Positions 8,060-15,262 of a DNA stretch of 47,666 bases are shown in pieces. The notes under the pieces were generated by a model that was given only the letters and a program-made list of their open reading frames with translations, was not told where the DNA came from and searched no databases. Every line of letters starts with the position of its first letter. Within the stretch, counting starts at the first letter, position 1. A program made the position numbers and the translations under genes. The stretch spans positions 1-47,666 of the forward strand of contig DATDYQ010000048.1 of NCBI GenBank assembly GCA_035288965.1, written 5' to 3'. This DNA comes from DATDYQ01 sp035288965 (GTDB lineage Archaea; Nanobdellota; Nanobdellia; SCGC-AAA011-G17; JAGVZF01).

Positions 8060-10082
8060 GAGTTATGTGAATCAAGAAATAGAGTTTCCTATAGGGAGTA
8101 TTTTATTAAGTGGGGATATAGGGAGCGGGAAGAGTACAATATTGTTGGCAATTGATTTTGCTTTATTTGGATTACAAAGAGGAAGTTTAGATGGAAATTC
8201 TTTGTTAAGGAATGGGACTAATAAGGGAAGTGTTGAATTAACATTTGATATTGATGGAAAGGAAGTTATAATAAAAAGAAGTTTGAAAAGAGTTAAAGAT
8301 TCAAGCGGGCAAGATCAAGGATATTTAATATACAATGGTAAAAAAGAAGATCTAAGTCCAGTGGAATTAAAACAAAGAGTTTTGGAATTATTCAATTATC
8401 CTCAAGAATTAGTTACAAAAAGTAAATCATTGATTTTTAGATTTACAGTTTATACGCCTCAAGAAGAGATGAAACATATATTGTTAGAAGATAAAGACTC
8501 GCGGTTAGATACTTTAAGAAAGGTTTTTGGTGTTGATAAATATAAAAGGTTAATAGAAAATTCCAATTTATTTGTAAATGCAATTAAAGTAAAGAAAAAA
8601 GAATTTAGCATGTTATTAAGCAGTTATGCTGAATTTAATGAGGAAAAAGAGAAGTTAGGAGAAGATAATAAAAGTATTGAAAGAATTACTGAAAAGTTAA
8701 AATTAGATTTAAAACATTTTGTTGATTTTAGAGAAAGATTAATTATGGAATTAAATAGTGTTGAGGATAATAACAAGAAATTAAATGAATTAAAAACCAA
8801 ATTAAGAGTAAATGAAAGTGGTTTAAATTTGAATATGAATAATTTAAATAATGCAAAAAATGATATGGTTGATTTAAAGAAGAAAATTGATAATTTAGAA
8901 AAAGACGTTTATGATTATTATATAGAAAAGGATACTGATGAAAAAATAAATTTAAAAGAAAATGAGATAAAGAACTTTGAAAGTGAATTAAATGAACTTA
9001 ATTTTAAATTAAATGAAGCTGTAATAAAGAAGAAAAGTTTTGATGAAATTAATAAAAGTATTAATAGTTTAGATATATGTCCATTATGTAAGCAAAAAGT
9101 AAGCGAAGATCACAAACATACTATAATTGATGAGGAAAAGAAAAAAATAAACCAATTTTTAGACAATATTCCCATAATAGATATTAGAATTAATCTAATA
9201 AACAAAGAAAGAGAGAAGTTAAGAAAAGAGATTGATGAGTTAAAGGAAATTAAAAGTAAATATGAATATCATTTATTAAAAAAGAGAGATTTAGAAGATA
9301 AAAGAGAGAGATTTGATAAGCTAAGGAATGATGATATTAAAATAAATAATGAGATAAATAACTTAAAGAAAGATATTGAATTATTAAATATGGAGATTAG
9401 TCAATTTAAAGATATAGAAATAGAATATTCTAGGTTAAAAAGAGAGATAGAAGATATAAGAGAAAAAGAGAAAATTATCGAAATTGATATTAAAAGCAGA
9501 GAGAATAAGATTAAGGATAACAATGAAAGATTAAGTATATTAAAAAAGAACATAGAAAGATTAGAAATAATAAAGAATAATTTAACAAAGTTAAATGAAA
9601 TACAATACTGGATTGATGAAAATTTGATTAATTTGTTTAATACAATGGAGAGACATATAATGTTAAGAGTTCATAACGACTTTTCCAATTTATTTGATAG
9701 GTGGTTTAACATATTAATTGATGATGAGAATTTAAATGTGAAACTTGATGATGAATTTACTCCATTAATTGAACAGAATGGATATAATATTGATTATAAC
9801 TTTCTATCTGGAGGAGAAAAAACAGCCGCTGCTTTAGCTTACAGATTAAGCTTGAATCAAGTTATTAATAATTTAATAAGTGCCATCAAAACAAAAGATT
9901 TATTGATATTGGATGAACCGACAGATGGATTTAGTGAAGATCAATTAGACAGAATAAGAATTTTGTTAGAAGAGATTAATGTAAAACAAATAATAATAGT
10001 AAGTCATGAAAGCAAGATTGAAAGTTTTGTGGAAAATGTGATAAGATTTAATAAAAGAGATCATGTAAGTGAAATCATATAA
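8025..10082 (+). CDS. rad50: Rad50-like SMC-type ATPase
   Basis: The N-terminus has GDIGSGKST (Walker A, about residues 31-39). A long coiled coil follows, interrupted by the zinc hook CPLC (C352, C355), then the ABC signature LSGGEKTAAALAYRL and the Walker B LLILDEPTDG near the C-terminus. At 685 residues it is short for Rad50, so the coiled-coil arms should be short. It overlaps the DHH gene by 35 bases in another frame, so translation is probably coupled. It forms the ATP-driven DNA end-tethering complex with Mre11. Confidence 0.92.
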   Translation: MIIKKLKLENIRSYVNQEIEFPIGSILLSGDIGSGKSTILLAIDFALFGLQRGSLDGNSLLRNGTNKGSVELTFDIDGKEVIIKRSLKRVKDSSGQDQGYLIYNGKKEDLSPVELKQRVLELFNYPQELVTKSKSLIFRFTVYTPQEEMKHILLEDKDSRLDTLRKVFGVDKYKRLIENSNLFVNAIKVKKKEFSMLLSSYAEFNEEKEKLGEDNKSIERITEKLKLDLKHFVDFRERLIMELNSVEDNNKKLNELKTKLRVNESGLNLNMNNLNNAKNDMVDLKKKIDNLEKDVYDYYIEKDTDEKINLKENEIKNFESELNELNFKLNEAVIKKKSFDEINKSINSLDICPLCKQKVSEDHKHTIIDEEKKKINQFLDNIPIIDIRINLINKEREKLRKEIDELKEIKSKYEYHLLKKRDLEDKRERFDKLRNDDIKINNEINNLKKDIELLNMEISQFKDIEIEYSRLKREIEDIREKEKIIEIDIKSRENKIKDNNERLSILKKNIERLEIIKNNLTKLNEIQYWIDENLINLFNTMERHIMLRVHNDFSNLFDRWFNILIDDENLNVKLDDEFTPLIEQNGYNIDYNFLSGGEKTAAALAYRLSLNQVINNLISAIKTKDLLILDEPTDGFSEDQLDRIRILLEEINVKQIIIVSHESKIESFVENVIRFNKRDHVSEII

Positions 10083-10085
10083 AAC

Positions 10086-10319
10086 TTACTGATCTTCTTC
10101 TATAGAATATTGAACGTTATAATCTTCTGCCTCTTGATTATATAATGATCTTCCTGCCATATTTAAAACTGTTTTTGGTATATGACGAACACTTACTGGT
10201 AATCCTGTCTTTGTTAATGCTTCTAAATCTTCCTGATCAAAGATTTCTTTAACAATCCTTTTTTGCAACTTAATTCGTTCTTCATTTAATCTTATATGTC
10301 CTTTTTTACCTTGATACAT
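10086..10319 (-). CDS. Small hypothetical protein
   Basis: This protein of about 77 residues begins MYQGKKGHIRLNEERIKLQ and is rich in charged residues. It has helices around residues 12-35 (ERIKLQKRIVKEIFDQEDLEALT) and an acidic tail ending in EEDQ. The start at 10319 follows a clear ribosome site, AGGAGG, seven to eight bases upstream. A slightly longer frame from 10340 would initiate upstream of that site. It is convergent with Rad50, separated by three bases. No family is recognised. Confidence 0.6.
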   Translation of the reverse strand: MYQGKKGHIRLNEERIKLQKRIVKEIFDQEDLEALTKTGLPVSVRHIPKTVLNMAGRSLYNQEAEDYNVQYSIEEDQ

Positions 10320-10376
10320 TTTTAACCCTCCTAAAAACAAGATTTTAAAAAATAATTAGTATTTAAAAGTTACTAT

Positions 10377-10450
10377 GGGATTGTAGTCCAACTTGGTCAA
10401 GACGCCAGCTTGGGGTGTTGGTAATCCCGGTTCAAATCCGGGCAATCCCA
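10377..10450 (+). tRNA. tRNA-Pro (GGG)
   Basis: A full cloverleaf is present. The acceptor stem GGGATTG pairs with CAATCCC, the anticodon stem CCAGC with GTTGG around the loop TTGGGGT (anticodon GGG at 10412-10414), and the T stem CCCGG with CCGGG around TTCAAAT. The discriminator is A. No intron is seen and CCA is not encoded. The gene lies between two small minus-strand genes. Confidence 0.93.
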
Positions 10451-10741
10451 TTATTTATTTAATCCTAAAAATGCAGAAATTTCTTTTATAGCTCGAGGAT
10501 TTATAGAAATATGAAGATCAGAACCTTTTCCTGTTCTTTTTTTAAGAATTAAAAGCCAACCTTGATTATTCAATTCTTTTACTGCATTTTCTATTAGTTT
10601 TTTTCCTTTTTTATTATATAAAAATTCGTCTGGTAAATGATTAATAATATTATCAAATGGTGTATGAGAACCTCCGAATTTAGATTTTTTGATTAATTCT
10701 TCAAGAATGAACTTCTTTACTTTATCTGTTTCTAAGTCCAT
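10451..10741 (-). CDS. Small hypothetical protein, possible winged helix
   Basis: This 96-residue basic protein begins MDLETDKVKKFILEELIKKS. It has a helix-turn-helix-like stretch (residues about 40-70, KKLIENAVKELNNQGWLLILKKRTGKG) followed by a strand pair, which resembles a winged-helix layout. No specific family is recognised. It ends immediately next to tRNA-Pro and is divergent from the HTH gene at 10846. Confidence 0.55.
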   Translation of the reverse strand: MDLETDKVKKFILEELIKKSKFGGSHTPFDNIINHLPDEFLYNKKGKKLIENAVKELNNQGWLLILKKRTGKGSDLHISINPRAIKEISAFLGLNK

Positions 10742-10845
10742 AATTACTAATATACAGAAAAATATAAAAACCAGTTGTTCTCTAAAATGGTATAATCTTG
10801 TACCAAAAAGAAAGATTTAAATAGTTTATTATTACTTAGTTTATT

Positions 10846-11169
10846 ATGAAAGAAAAAAATGTATTTTTAGATTATGTGGGGAATAGTCCATTTATGAGAA
10901 TATTGGATTTTTTAATAACTGGGAGAGAATTTGATTATACAATGACTGATATTTCCAAAAAATCTGGAGTTGGTTGGACTACATTTAACAGAATTTTCCC
11001 AAAAATGATTGAAAATGATATTGTAGTTCAAGTAAGACAAGTTGGGATGGCTAAATTGTATAAAATTAATTTAAATAATCCAGTTGTTCAGAAAATGGTA
11101 AAGCTTTATCAAACTATTTTAGCTGAAAACTTAAAATCTATAGAAAAGAAAAGACTGATAAAAGCATAA
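10846..11169 (+). CDS. Winged-helix transcriptional regulator
   Basis: This 107-residue protein has a helix-turn-helix with the sequence MTDISKKSGVGWTTFNRIFPKMIENDIV, followed by a wing (QVRQVGMAKLYKINLNNP) and a C-terminal helix. That is the MarR/ArsR-like layout seen in many small archaeal regulators. It is a single gene with its own promoter (ATTTAAATAG about 30 bases upstream). The targets are unknown; the divergent 10451-10741 gene is a candidate. Confidence 0.7.
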   Translation: MKEKNVFLDYVGNSPFMRILDFLITGREFDYTMTDISKKSGVGWTTFNRIFPKMIENDIVVQVRQVGMAKLYKINLNNPVVQKMVKLYQTILAENLKSIEKKRLIKA

Positions 11170-11212
11170 AATCAATATTTTTATTATTGAGGAATGACAT
11201 TAAAATAATTAG

Positions 11213-11228
11213 GAAAGCTTTATATATT
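11213..11228 (+). promoter_or_regulatory. BRE/TATA of 11267 gene
   Basis: GAAAGCTTTATATATT lies about 40 bases upstream of the ATG at 11267. A ribosome site, AAGAGGAAAA, sits between. Confidence 0.5.
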
Positions 11229-11266
11229 TGTTTACTCTATATACGACGATAAAAAGAGGAAAAAAT

Positions 11267-12649
11267 ATGAAAAAGAGGCTAATATTACTATTGTTTGTAC
11301 TTTTTTTATTACCTCTAACTGTTAAAGCTTTAGATGTTAATGTTCAGGCTACGCCTATAAGAAGTACTGTAGCGCCGTTTCAAGATGCTTTATATAATCT
11401 AAAGATAACAAACAATGAAAATAAGGCCATTACCTTTACAATTACTTATTTAGATATATATTGGACAGTAAATCCAAGTGAAATTAAGGTAGAGAGCAAG
11501 AGCAGTAAAGATATTGAATTAAGATTAATTCCGTATAATGCTGATGAAAACAAGCCAAGTGCTGTAAAAATAGTTATAAGTTCGATTGATAAAACTTTTA
11601 GAACTGAAAATGTGTTGGAAATTAAATCCTTAAAATACAATGAGTTGTTAAAATATGAATTATTGTTACCTGAACCAATAGATCCAAGAAAAGATGCTAC
11701 AATTAGATTGAAATTAATCAATGAAAACAGTTATGAGCTTAATGACATGGAACTAAGCTTGGAAAGTGAGTTATTTAATGAGAAAAGAAAGATAAGCATA
11801 GCTCCTTTTGAAACAAAAACTGAAACTTTTATTATAAAATTTAGTGAATTATATCAGGACGGGAATTATGATGTAAGAACTTTTTTAAGATGGAATGATA
11901 AAACAATAATAGATGAAACAAGCCAGGTAGCTGTTGGACAATACCCCAATATAAAAGAAGTTAAAAGCCCAGAATCAAGTTTCTTAAATACAAAGATAGA
12001 GGTAATAAAAACAAATGAAGGAAATACAATAAGCCAGGAAATTTATGAGAAGAGTTTTGGAACTATACAGAAGCAGTTTACTAAATTTAATCCTGAACCC
12101 AATTCTATTGTTAAACAAGATGGGGGATATTTGGCTAGGTGGGAATTTGATTTGAAGCCAGGAGAGACTAAGAGCATATTTATAGAAAGTGATTACAGAA
12201 CAGCTTTCTGGATTATAATTTTAGCATTAATAGTTATAATCTTAGTTGGATTGTGGATGTGGAGCCATGTTGTATTAAAAAAGAGATTAGTTAGCATATT
12301 AACTGAGAAAGATGGAAGCAGTATGATGAAGATTGAAATTGTGTTAAAAAATAGAAGCAGAAAAACTTTGATAAACTTGAAATTAATGGATAGAGTAGGT
12401 CATCTAAGTGAAGTTCCTGATAGTTTTGGAAGCATGCATCCTGCTAAGATAACTAAAAGTACTTCTGGAATATTAATGATCTGGAATATTGATATGTTAA
12501 AACCAGGTGAAGAAAGAATATTTTCTTACAGAGCAAAGAGTAAATTACATGTTGTTGGGAAGTTTAACATTCCAAGAGCGATGTTAAGATATACTGATGG
12601 AAGAAGATTTAGAGTTATTTATTCTAATATTGCAAATGTGTTTAACTAA
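11267..12649 (+). CDS. Secreted/anchored membrane protein, Ig-like ectodomain
   Basis: This 460-residue protein begins MKKRLILLLFVLFLLPLTVKA, a clear signal peptide. A strand-rich ectodomain follows in which ITNNENKAITFTI and LKPGETKSIFI resemble repeated Ig-like/NEW3-type domains. There is one membrane helix at about residues 310-330 (FWIIILALIVIILVGLWMW), then a basic cytoplasmic domain that again ends in LKPGEERIFSYRAKSKL. The start at 11267 gives the signal peptide. An in-frame ATG at 11228 overlaps the TATA box. Function is unknown; a surface or secretion-related role is likely. Confidence 0.7.
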   Translation: MKKRLILLLFVLFLLPLTVKALDVNVQATPIRSTVAPFQDALYNLKITNNENKAITFTITYLDIYWTVNPSEIKVESKSSKDIELRLIPYNADENKPSAVKIVISSIDKTFRTENVLEIKSLKYNELLKYELLLPEPIDPRKDATIRLKLINENSYELNDMELSLESELFNEKRKISIAPFETKTETFIIKFSELYQDGNYDVRTFLRWNDKTIIDETSQVAVGQYPNIKEVKSPESSFLNTKIEVIKTNEGNTISQEIYEKSFGTIQKQFTKFNPEPNSIVKQDGGYLARWEFDLKPGETKSIFIESDYRTAFWIIILALIVIILVGLWMWSHVVLKKRLVSILTEKDGSSMMKIEIVLKNRSRKTLINLKLMDRVGHLSEVPDSFGSMHPAKITKSTSGILMIWNIDMLKPGEERIFSYRAKSKLHVVGKFNIPRAMLRYTDGRRFRVIYSNIANVFN

Positions 12650-12660
12650 AGAATAATAAT

Positions 12661-12674
12661 AAAGCTTTATATAA
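12661..12674 (+). promoter_or_regulatory. BRE/TATA of 12696 gene
   Basis: AAGCTTTATATAAT lies 22 to 35 bases before the ATG at 12696. Confidence 0.5.
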
Positions 12675-12695
12675 TGAAAATATAAAATTAATTTT

Positions 12696-13226
12696 ATGAG
12701 TGTTTATACAACTTATATTTTATTGGTAGTTTTAATTATAGTTGTAACATTAATAATATTAAAATATGTTATCATGAAGATATTTGACTTTTATGATTAT
12801 GTTAATATTGCAATTTGGATAATAATAGTATTATTATTAAGTTTCTTTTTCTTTCCAAAAAATATAGATAGTTATGCTGGAATAAGAAGCAATGAATGTG
12901 GTTGTTTTGGATTAAAATTATTAGATAAAGAGAGTAGTAAAGATGTTATTAGCTGTTATGGGATAAAGACAAGTTGTGTTTCTAGAGAAATGTTTAATGA
13001 AAATGCTGTTAAGGATATAAGTTATTGTGAAAGAGAAAATATATATTATGAGAAAATAGATAGTTGTTATAGTTTTGTAGCTAAAGATGTGGCGCAGAAA
13101 GCTGTTAATGGAGATAGAAATTTTGGTAAAGCTTTAGGTTATTGTGATAAAATAAGTGATGCTTATGTTAAGAGTGATTGTGTTGCTTTTGTTAAAACAT
13201 TGGAAGCGGGTGGGGTTGGATTTTAA
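12696..13226 (+). CDS. Membrane protein with cysteine-rich ectodomain
   Basis: This 176-residue protein has two N-terminal membrane helices (about residues 6-28 and 38-56). A soluble tail contains about nine cysteines in patterns such as NECGCFG, SCYGIKTSC, SYCERE, DSCYSF and GYCDK. The cysteine spacing suggests disulfides in an extracellular or pseudoperiplasmic domain. Repeats of Y-C/S-C with alternating helices resemble the short tandem cysteine-helix units common in DPANN surface proteins. It is a single gene with its own promoter. Function is unknown. Confidence 0.65.
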   Translation: MSVYTTYILLVVLIIVVTLIILKYVIMKIFDFYDYVNIAIWIIIVLLLSFFFFPKNIDSYAGIRSNECGCFGLKLLDKESSKDVISCYGIKTSCVSREMFNENAVKDISYCERENIYYEKIDSCYSFVAKDVAQKAVNGDRNFGKALGYCDKISDAYVKSDCVAFVKTLEAGGVGF

Positions 13227-13234
13227 AGATAGAT

Positions 13235-13483
13235 TTATTGTTCATCTTTATGATATAAATCAAGAATTATGACCATATTTTGTTCTTTATTATAAGCATA
13301 AGATAAACGAAATGGAGGAATGTAAACCTCTCTTGTTCCTTTTCTTGCATTCATCATAGACTTTCCTATTTCTGGATTTTCTCTAATCTTAGTTAATTGT
13401 TTTATTATTCTCTCTTTTAATGATCTTTCTTTAATTTTAGAAAAAATATTATGAAAATGTGGATAAAAAATAACTTCTACCAT
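13235..13483 (-). CDS. RelE/ParE-type toxin
   Basis: This 82-residue protein has the RelE-fold signature: an amphipathic helix pair (FSKIKERSLKERIIKQLTKIRENPEIGK), then the strand series TREVYIPPFRLSYAY and MVIILDLYHKDEQ. RelE toxins cleave mRNA in the ribosome; ParE relatives poison gyrase. It follows and overlaps by seven bases an AbrB-type antitoxin, an unusual partner since RelE is usually paired with RHH or Phd folds. The basic catalytic residues cannot be assigned securely. Confidence 0.8.
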   Translation of the reverse strand: MVEVIFYPHFHNIFSKIKERSLKERIIKQLTKIRENPEIGKSMMNARKGTREVYIPPFRLSYAYNKEQNMVIILDLYHKDEQ

Positions 13484-13752
13484 TTTTTGATTTCTTTTAA
13501 GAATTCATCAAAATCCATCTTTATAAATTCGCCTTTGTCATATCTCTTCCAAGCTTCCTCTGTTCTTTTAGCAAATATGATATCTTCTTTTAAATTTTTA
13601 TCTAAATCTTTTACGCTTTTTAGAATAAGACGTTTTCCATCTTTTATAATTATAAACTGTTCACCTTCATTAAAATCTTTCCTCATTTCACTAGGAATTA
13701 CTATTTGGCCTTTTGAACTCATCTTAGTTATGTTTATATTCACTTTTCTCAT
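13477..13752 (-). CDS. AbrB/MazE-type antitoxin
   Basis: This 91-residue protein has the N-terminal swapped-hairpin domain MSSKGQIVIPSEMRKDFNEGEQF followed by LILKSVK. A charged C-terminal helix (about residues 50-91) is probably the toxin-binding part. It is the first gene of the pair. A perfect inverted repeat, GTAAGA-n4-TCTTAC, touches the region just upstream of its ATG and is the likely operator. Its DNA-binding domain resembles the antitoxin at 3749. Confidence 0.85.
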   Translation of the reverse strand: MRKVNINITKMSSKGQIVIPSEMRKDFNEGEQFIIIKDGKRLILKSVKDLDKNLKEDIIFAKRTEEAWKRYDKGEFIKMDFDEFLKEIKKW

Positions 13753-13753
13753 T

Positions 13754-13769
13754 GTAAGACGAATCTTAC
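13754..13769 (-). promoter_or_regulatory. Inverted-repeat operator of AbrB/RelE pair
   Basis: GTAAGA and TCTTAC flank a four-base spacer immediately upstream of the antitoxin start. A TATA-like element (CTTTAAATATA on the minus strand) lies just upstream at about 13771-13783. The TAAGA half-site is shared with the operator at 3716-3731. Confidence 0.5.
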
Positions 13770-13886
13770 TATATATTTAAAGCTTTCTATTTTGTAATAT
13801 AGAAAATTAAAACAATATCTTTAAAAATAGTTAATTCTCGTTAATATTAACCCACCTTAGCTCAACGGTAGAGCATTCGGCTGTAG

Positions 13887-13942
13887 ATAAATTCGCTATT
13901 CGACTTTGCTATCAGCAACAGGATGAAAAATAGCCAGCTGAT
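13887..13942 (+). other. tRNA-Tyr intron 1 (anticodon loop, 37/38)
   Basis: This 56-nt insertion follows anticodon position 37. Internal pairing GCTATT/AATAGC and ATCAGC/GCTGAT gives alternative hairpins. With cuts at 13886/13887 and 13942/13943 the central helix CTGT/GCTG has three of four pairs (one T-T mismatch, one G-T), flanked by the intact anticodon stem. This is a relaxed BHB motif, and the exact fold is uncertain. Confidence 0.8.
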
Positions 13943-13958
13943 CCCGAAAGGTTCCCAG

Positions 13959-13989
13959 AAAGCAATTTTTTGCTAAATTGTTTGGGGTA
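13959..13989 (+). other. tRNA-Tyr intron 2 (T arm, 53/54)
   Basis: This 31-nt insertion separates the T-stem 5' strand from the T loop. The BHB core is clear. Bulges are 13957-13959 and 13988-13990. The four-pair central helix is TCCC (13953-13956) with GGGG (13984-13987). A six-pair intron helix joins 13960-13965 with 13978-13983. Cuts after the second bulge base give exactly the junction that restores the T arm. The outer exon helix is absent, so this is a relaxed motif. Confidence 0.85.
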
Positions 13990-14009
13990 TTCAAATCTGG
14001 GAGGTGGGA

Positions 14010-14017
14010 TTTTTTTT
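14010..14017 (+). terminator. T-run terminator after tRNA-Tyr
   Basis: Eight consecutive T residues directly follow the tRNA discriminator base, as is usual for archaeal termination. Confidence 0.5.
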
Positions 14018-14027
14018 ATTTAGAAAA

Positions 14028-14372
14028 TTAGGTGGAGTTTGCATTTTCTCTTGATTTTTCTTTCATATTAAAATCTAAACTAAAAACTTTGCCTTCTAAA
14101 TCTTTTTTTATTTCTTCTACACGTTGTGGTGTACAATCCCAATCTATCCCAGTTAGATGTTCAAATGTTAATCGATTAAGACATAATGATATATAATTAT
14201 CTCTATCACCTAGATGGCTTAAACCTGTTGAGATATAAGATCCGTTGCTTGGAGAAAAATTAAGTCCTTGTAATTTTAGGGCAATCATTGGTATACTTGA
14301 TGCTGTTCCAAGATGATATTCAACATCTGATACTTTATATCTTATCTCGTATTCCTCTTGGTATTTTCCCAT
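14028..14372 (-). CDS. Hypothetical protein
   Basis: This 114-residue soluble protein begins MGKYQEEYEIRYKVSDVEYHL. It has strands in the first half, a loop with GDRDNYISLCLNRLTF, and a charged C-terminus. The start has an upstream AT-rich element resembling a TATA box. No motif or family is recognised and the neighbours (two tRNAs) give no hint. Confidence 0.55.
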   Translation of the reverse strand: MGKYQEEYEIRYKVSDVEYHLGTASSIPMIALKLQGLNFSPSNGSYISTGLSHLGDRDNYISLCLNRLTFEHLTGIDWDCTPQRVEEIKKDLEGKVFSLDFNMKEKSRENANST

Positions 14373-14469
14373 CTGGATAGGTATATCAGAAAAATATTTA
14401 AAACCTTTGATTAATGTTCAATTTTTAAACCAAAAGTAATATAAATAGTTTAAAAGTTTTAATTCTTAT

Positions 14470-14541
14470 GCCTCAGTAGTCTAATGGTTATGACGCGGCC
14501 CTGTCGAGGCCGCAGTCCGGGTCCGATTCCCGGCTGGGGCG
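14470..14541 (+). tRNA. tRNA-Asp (GTC)
   Basis: The acceptor GCCTCAG pairs with CTGGGGC. The anticodon stem CGGCC/GGCCG holds loop CTGTCGA (anticodon GTC at 14503-14505). The T stem CCGGG/CCCGG holds TCCGATT. The discriminator is G. No intron is present. A TATA element, TATAAATA, lies about 25 bases upstream. Confidence 0.94.
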
Positions 14542-14565
14542 CTTATTTTATCTTGGAGGTTTAAA

Positions 14566-15195
14566 ATGAAAATTGGAATTTTAGGTTCTGGAACTGTAGG
14601 TCAACAATTAGGAATTGGATTTATTAGATTAGGATATGATGTTAAAATGGGAACTAGAGATAAAAGCAAGTTAGATGAATGGATTAAAAATAACAATGGA
14701 AGTATTGGAAGTTTTGAGGAAGCAGCTAAATTTGGAGAAGTAATTGTTTTAGCAACAGCTGGAAGTGGAACTGAAAATGCAATTAATCTAGCAAAGAAAG
14801 AGAATTTTGAAAATAAAATTGTAGTTGATGTAACTAATCCTTTGGATCATAGTACAATGCCGCCTGGATTAACATCTAGTTTTGGAAATTCAGAAGGAGA
14901 AAGAATACAAAGGTTATTGCCTAAATCAAAAGTTGTAAAAGCATTCAATACAATAAGTGCTTATATTATGTGTAACCCAAAAAGAGAAGAAGGAGATCCT
15001 GATTTATTTATTTGTGGGAATGATGAAGGAAAAGAGTTTGTAACAAAGATAGCTAAAGAATGGGGTTGGAAAAATGTTTATGATTTGGGAGATTTATCAA
15101 ATGCTTATTGGCTAGAAACTTTTGCAATGTTATGGATTGTTTACGGATTTAAGAACAATCATTGGACACATGCATTTAAATTGCTAAAGAAATAA
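14566..15195 (+). CDS. NAD(P)-binding oxidoreductase, F420:NADP reductase-like
   Basis: This 209-residue Rossmann protein begins MKIGILGSGTVGQQLG, a GxGxxG dinucleotide-binding loop. It continues with KMGTRDKSKLDEW (arginine placed for NADP phosphate), VDVTNPLD and VKAFNTI. These are typical of the COG2085 family (F420-dependent NADP reductase and relatives). A ribosome site, TTGGAGGTTT, precedes the ATG, and the gene begins 24 bases after tRNA-Asp. Whether it uses F420 is unknown; in DPANN archaea this is doubtful, and another NADP-dependent activity is equally likely. Confidence 0.85.
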   Translation: MKIGILGSGTVGQQLGIGFIRLGYDVKMGTRDKSKLDEWIKNNNGSIGSFEEAAKFGEVIVLATAGSGTENAINLAKKENFENKIVVDVTNPLDHSTMPPGLTSSFGNSEGERIQRLLPKSKVVKAFNTISAYIMCNPKREEGDPDLFICGNDEGKEFVTKIAKEWGWKNVYDLGDLSNAYWLETFAMLWIVYGFKNNHWTHAFKLLKK

Positions 15196-15227
15196 ATATT
15201 GTTACAACTTATTAGAAGTTTCAATAG

Positions 15228-15240
15228 AAAGTTTTATAAA
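15228..15240 (+). promoter_or_regulatory. BRE/TATA of MutS-like gene
   Basis: AAAGTTTTATAAA lies 22 to 35 bases before the ATG at 15263, implying a leaderless transcript. Confidence 0.55.
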
Positions 15241-15262
15241 GCTTTTCTTATCTTGATTTTTT

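Larger units (their letters stand above)
13851..14009 (+). tRNA. tRNA-Tyr (GTA) with two introns
   Basis: All stems pair perfectly once two insertions are removed: acceptor CCCACCT/AGGTGGG, D stem GCTC/GAGC, anticodon stem TTCGG/CCGAA, and T stem CCCAG/CTGGG with loop TTCAAAT. The anticodon GTA is at 13883-13885. Exons are 13851-13886, 13943-13958 and 13990-14009. The first insertion (56 nt) is at the canonical 37/38 site. The second (31 nt) lies between T stem and T loop (53/54), a non-canonical place. A run of eight T residues follows the gene. Confidence 0.93.
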
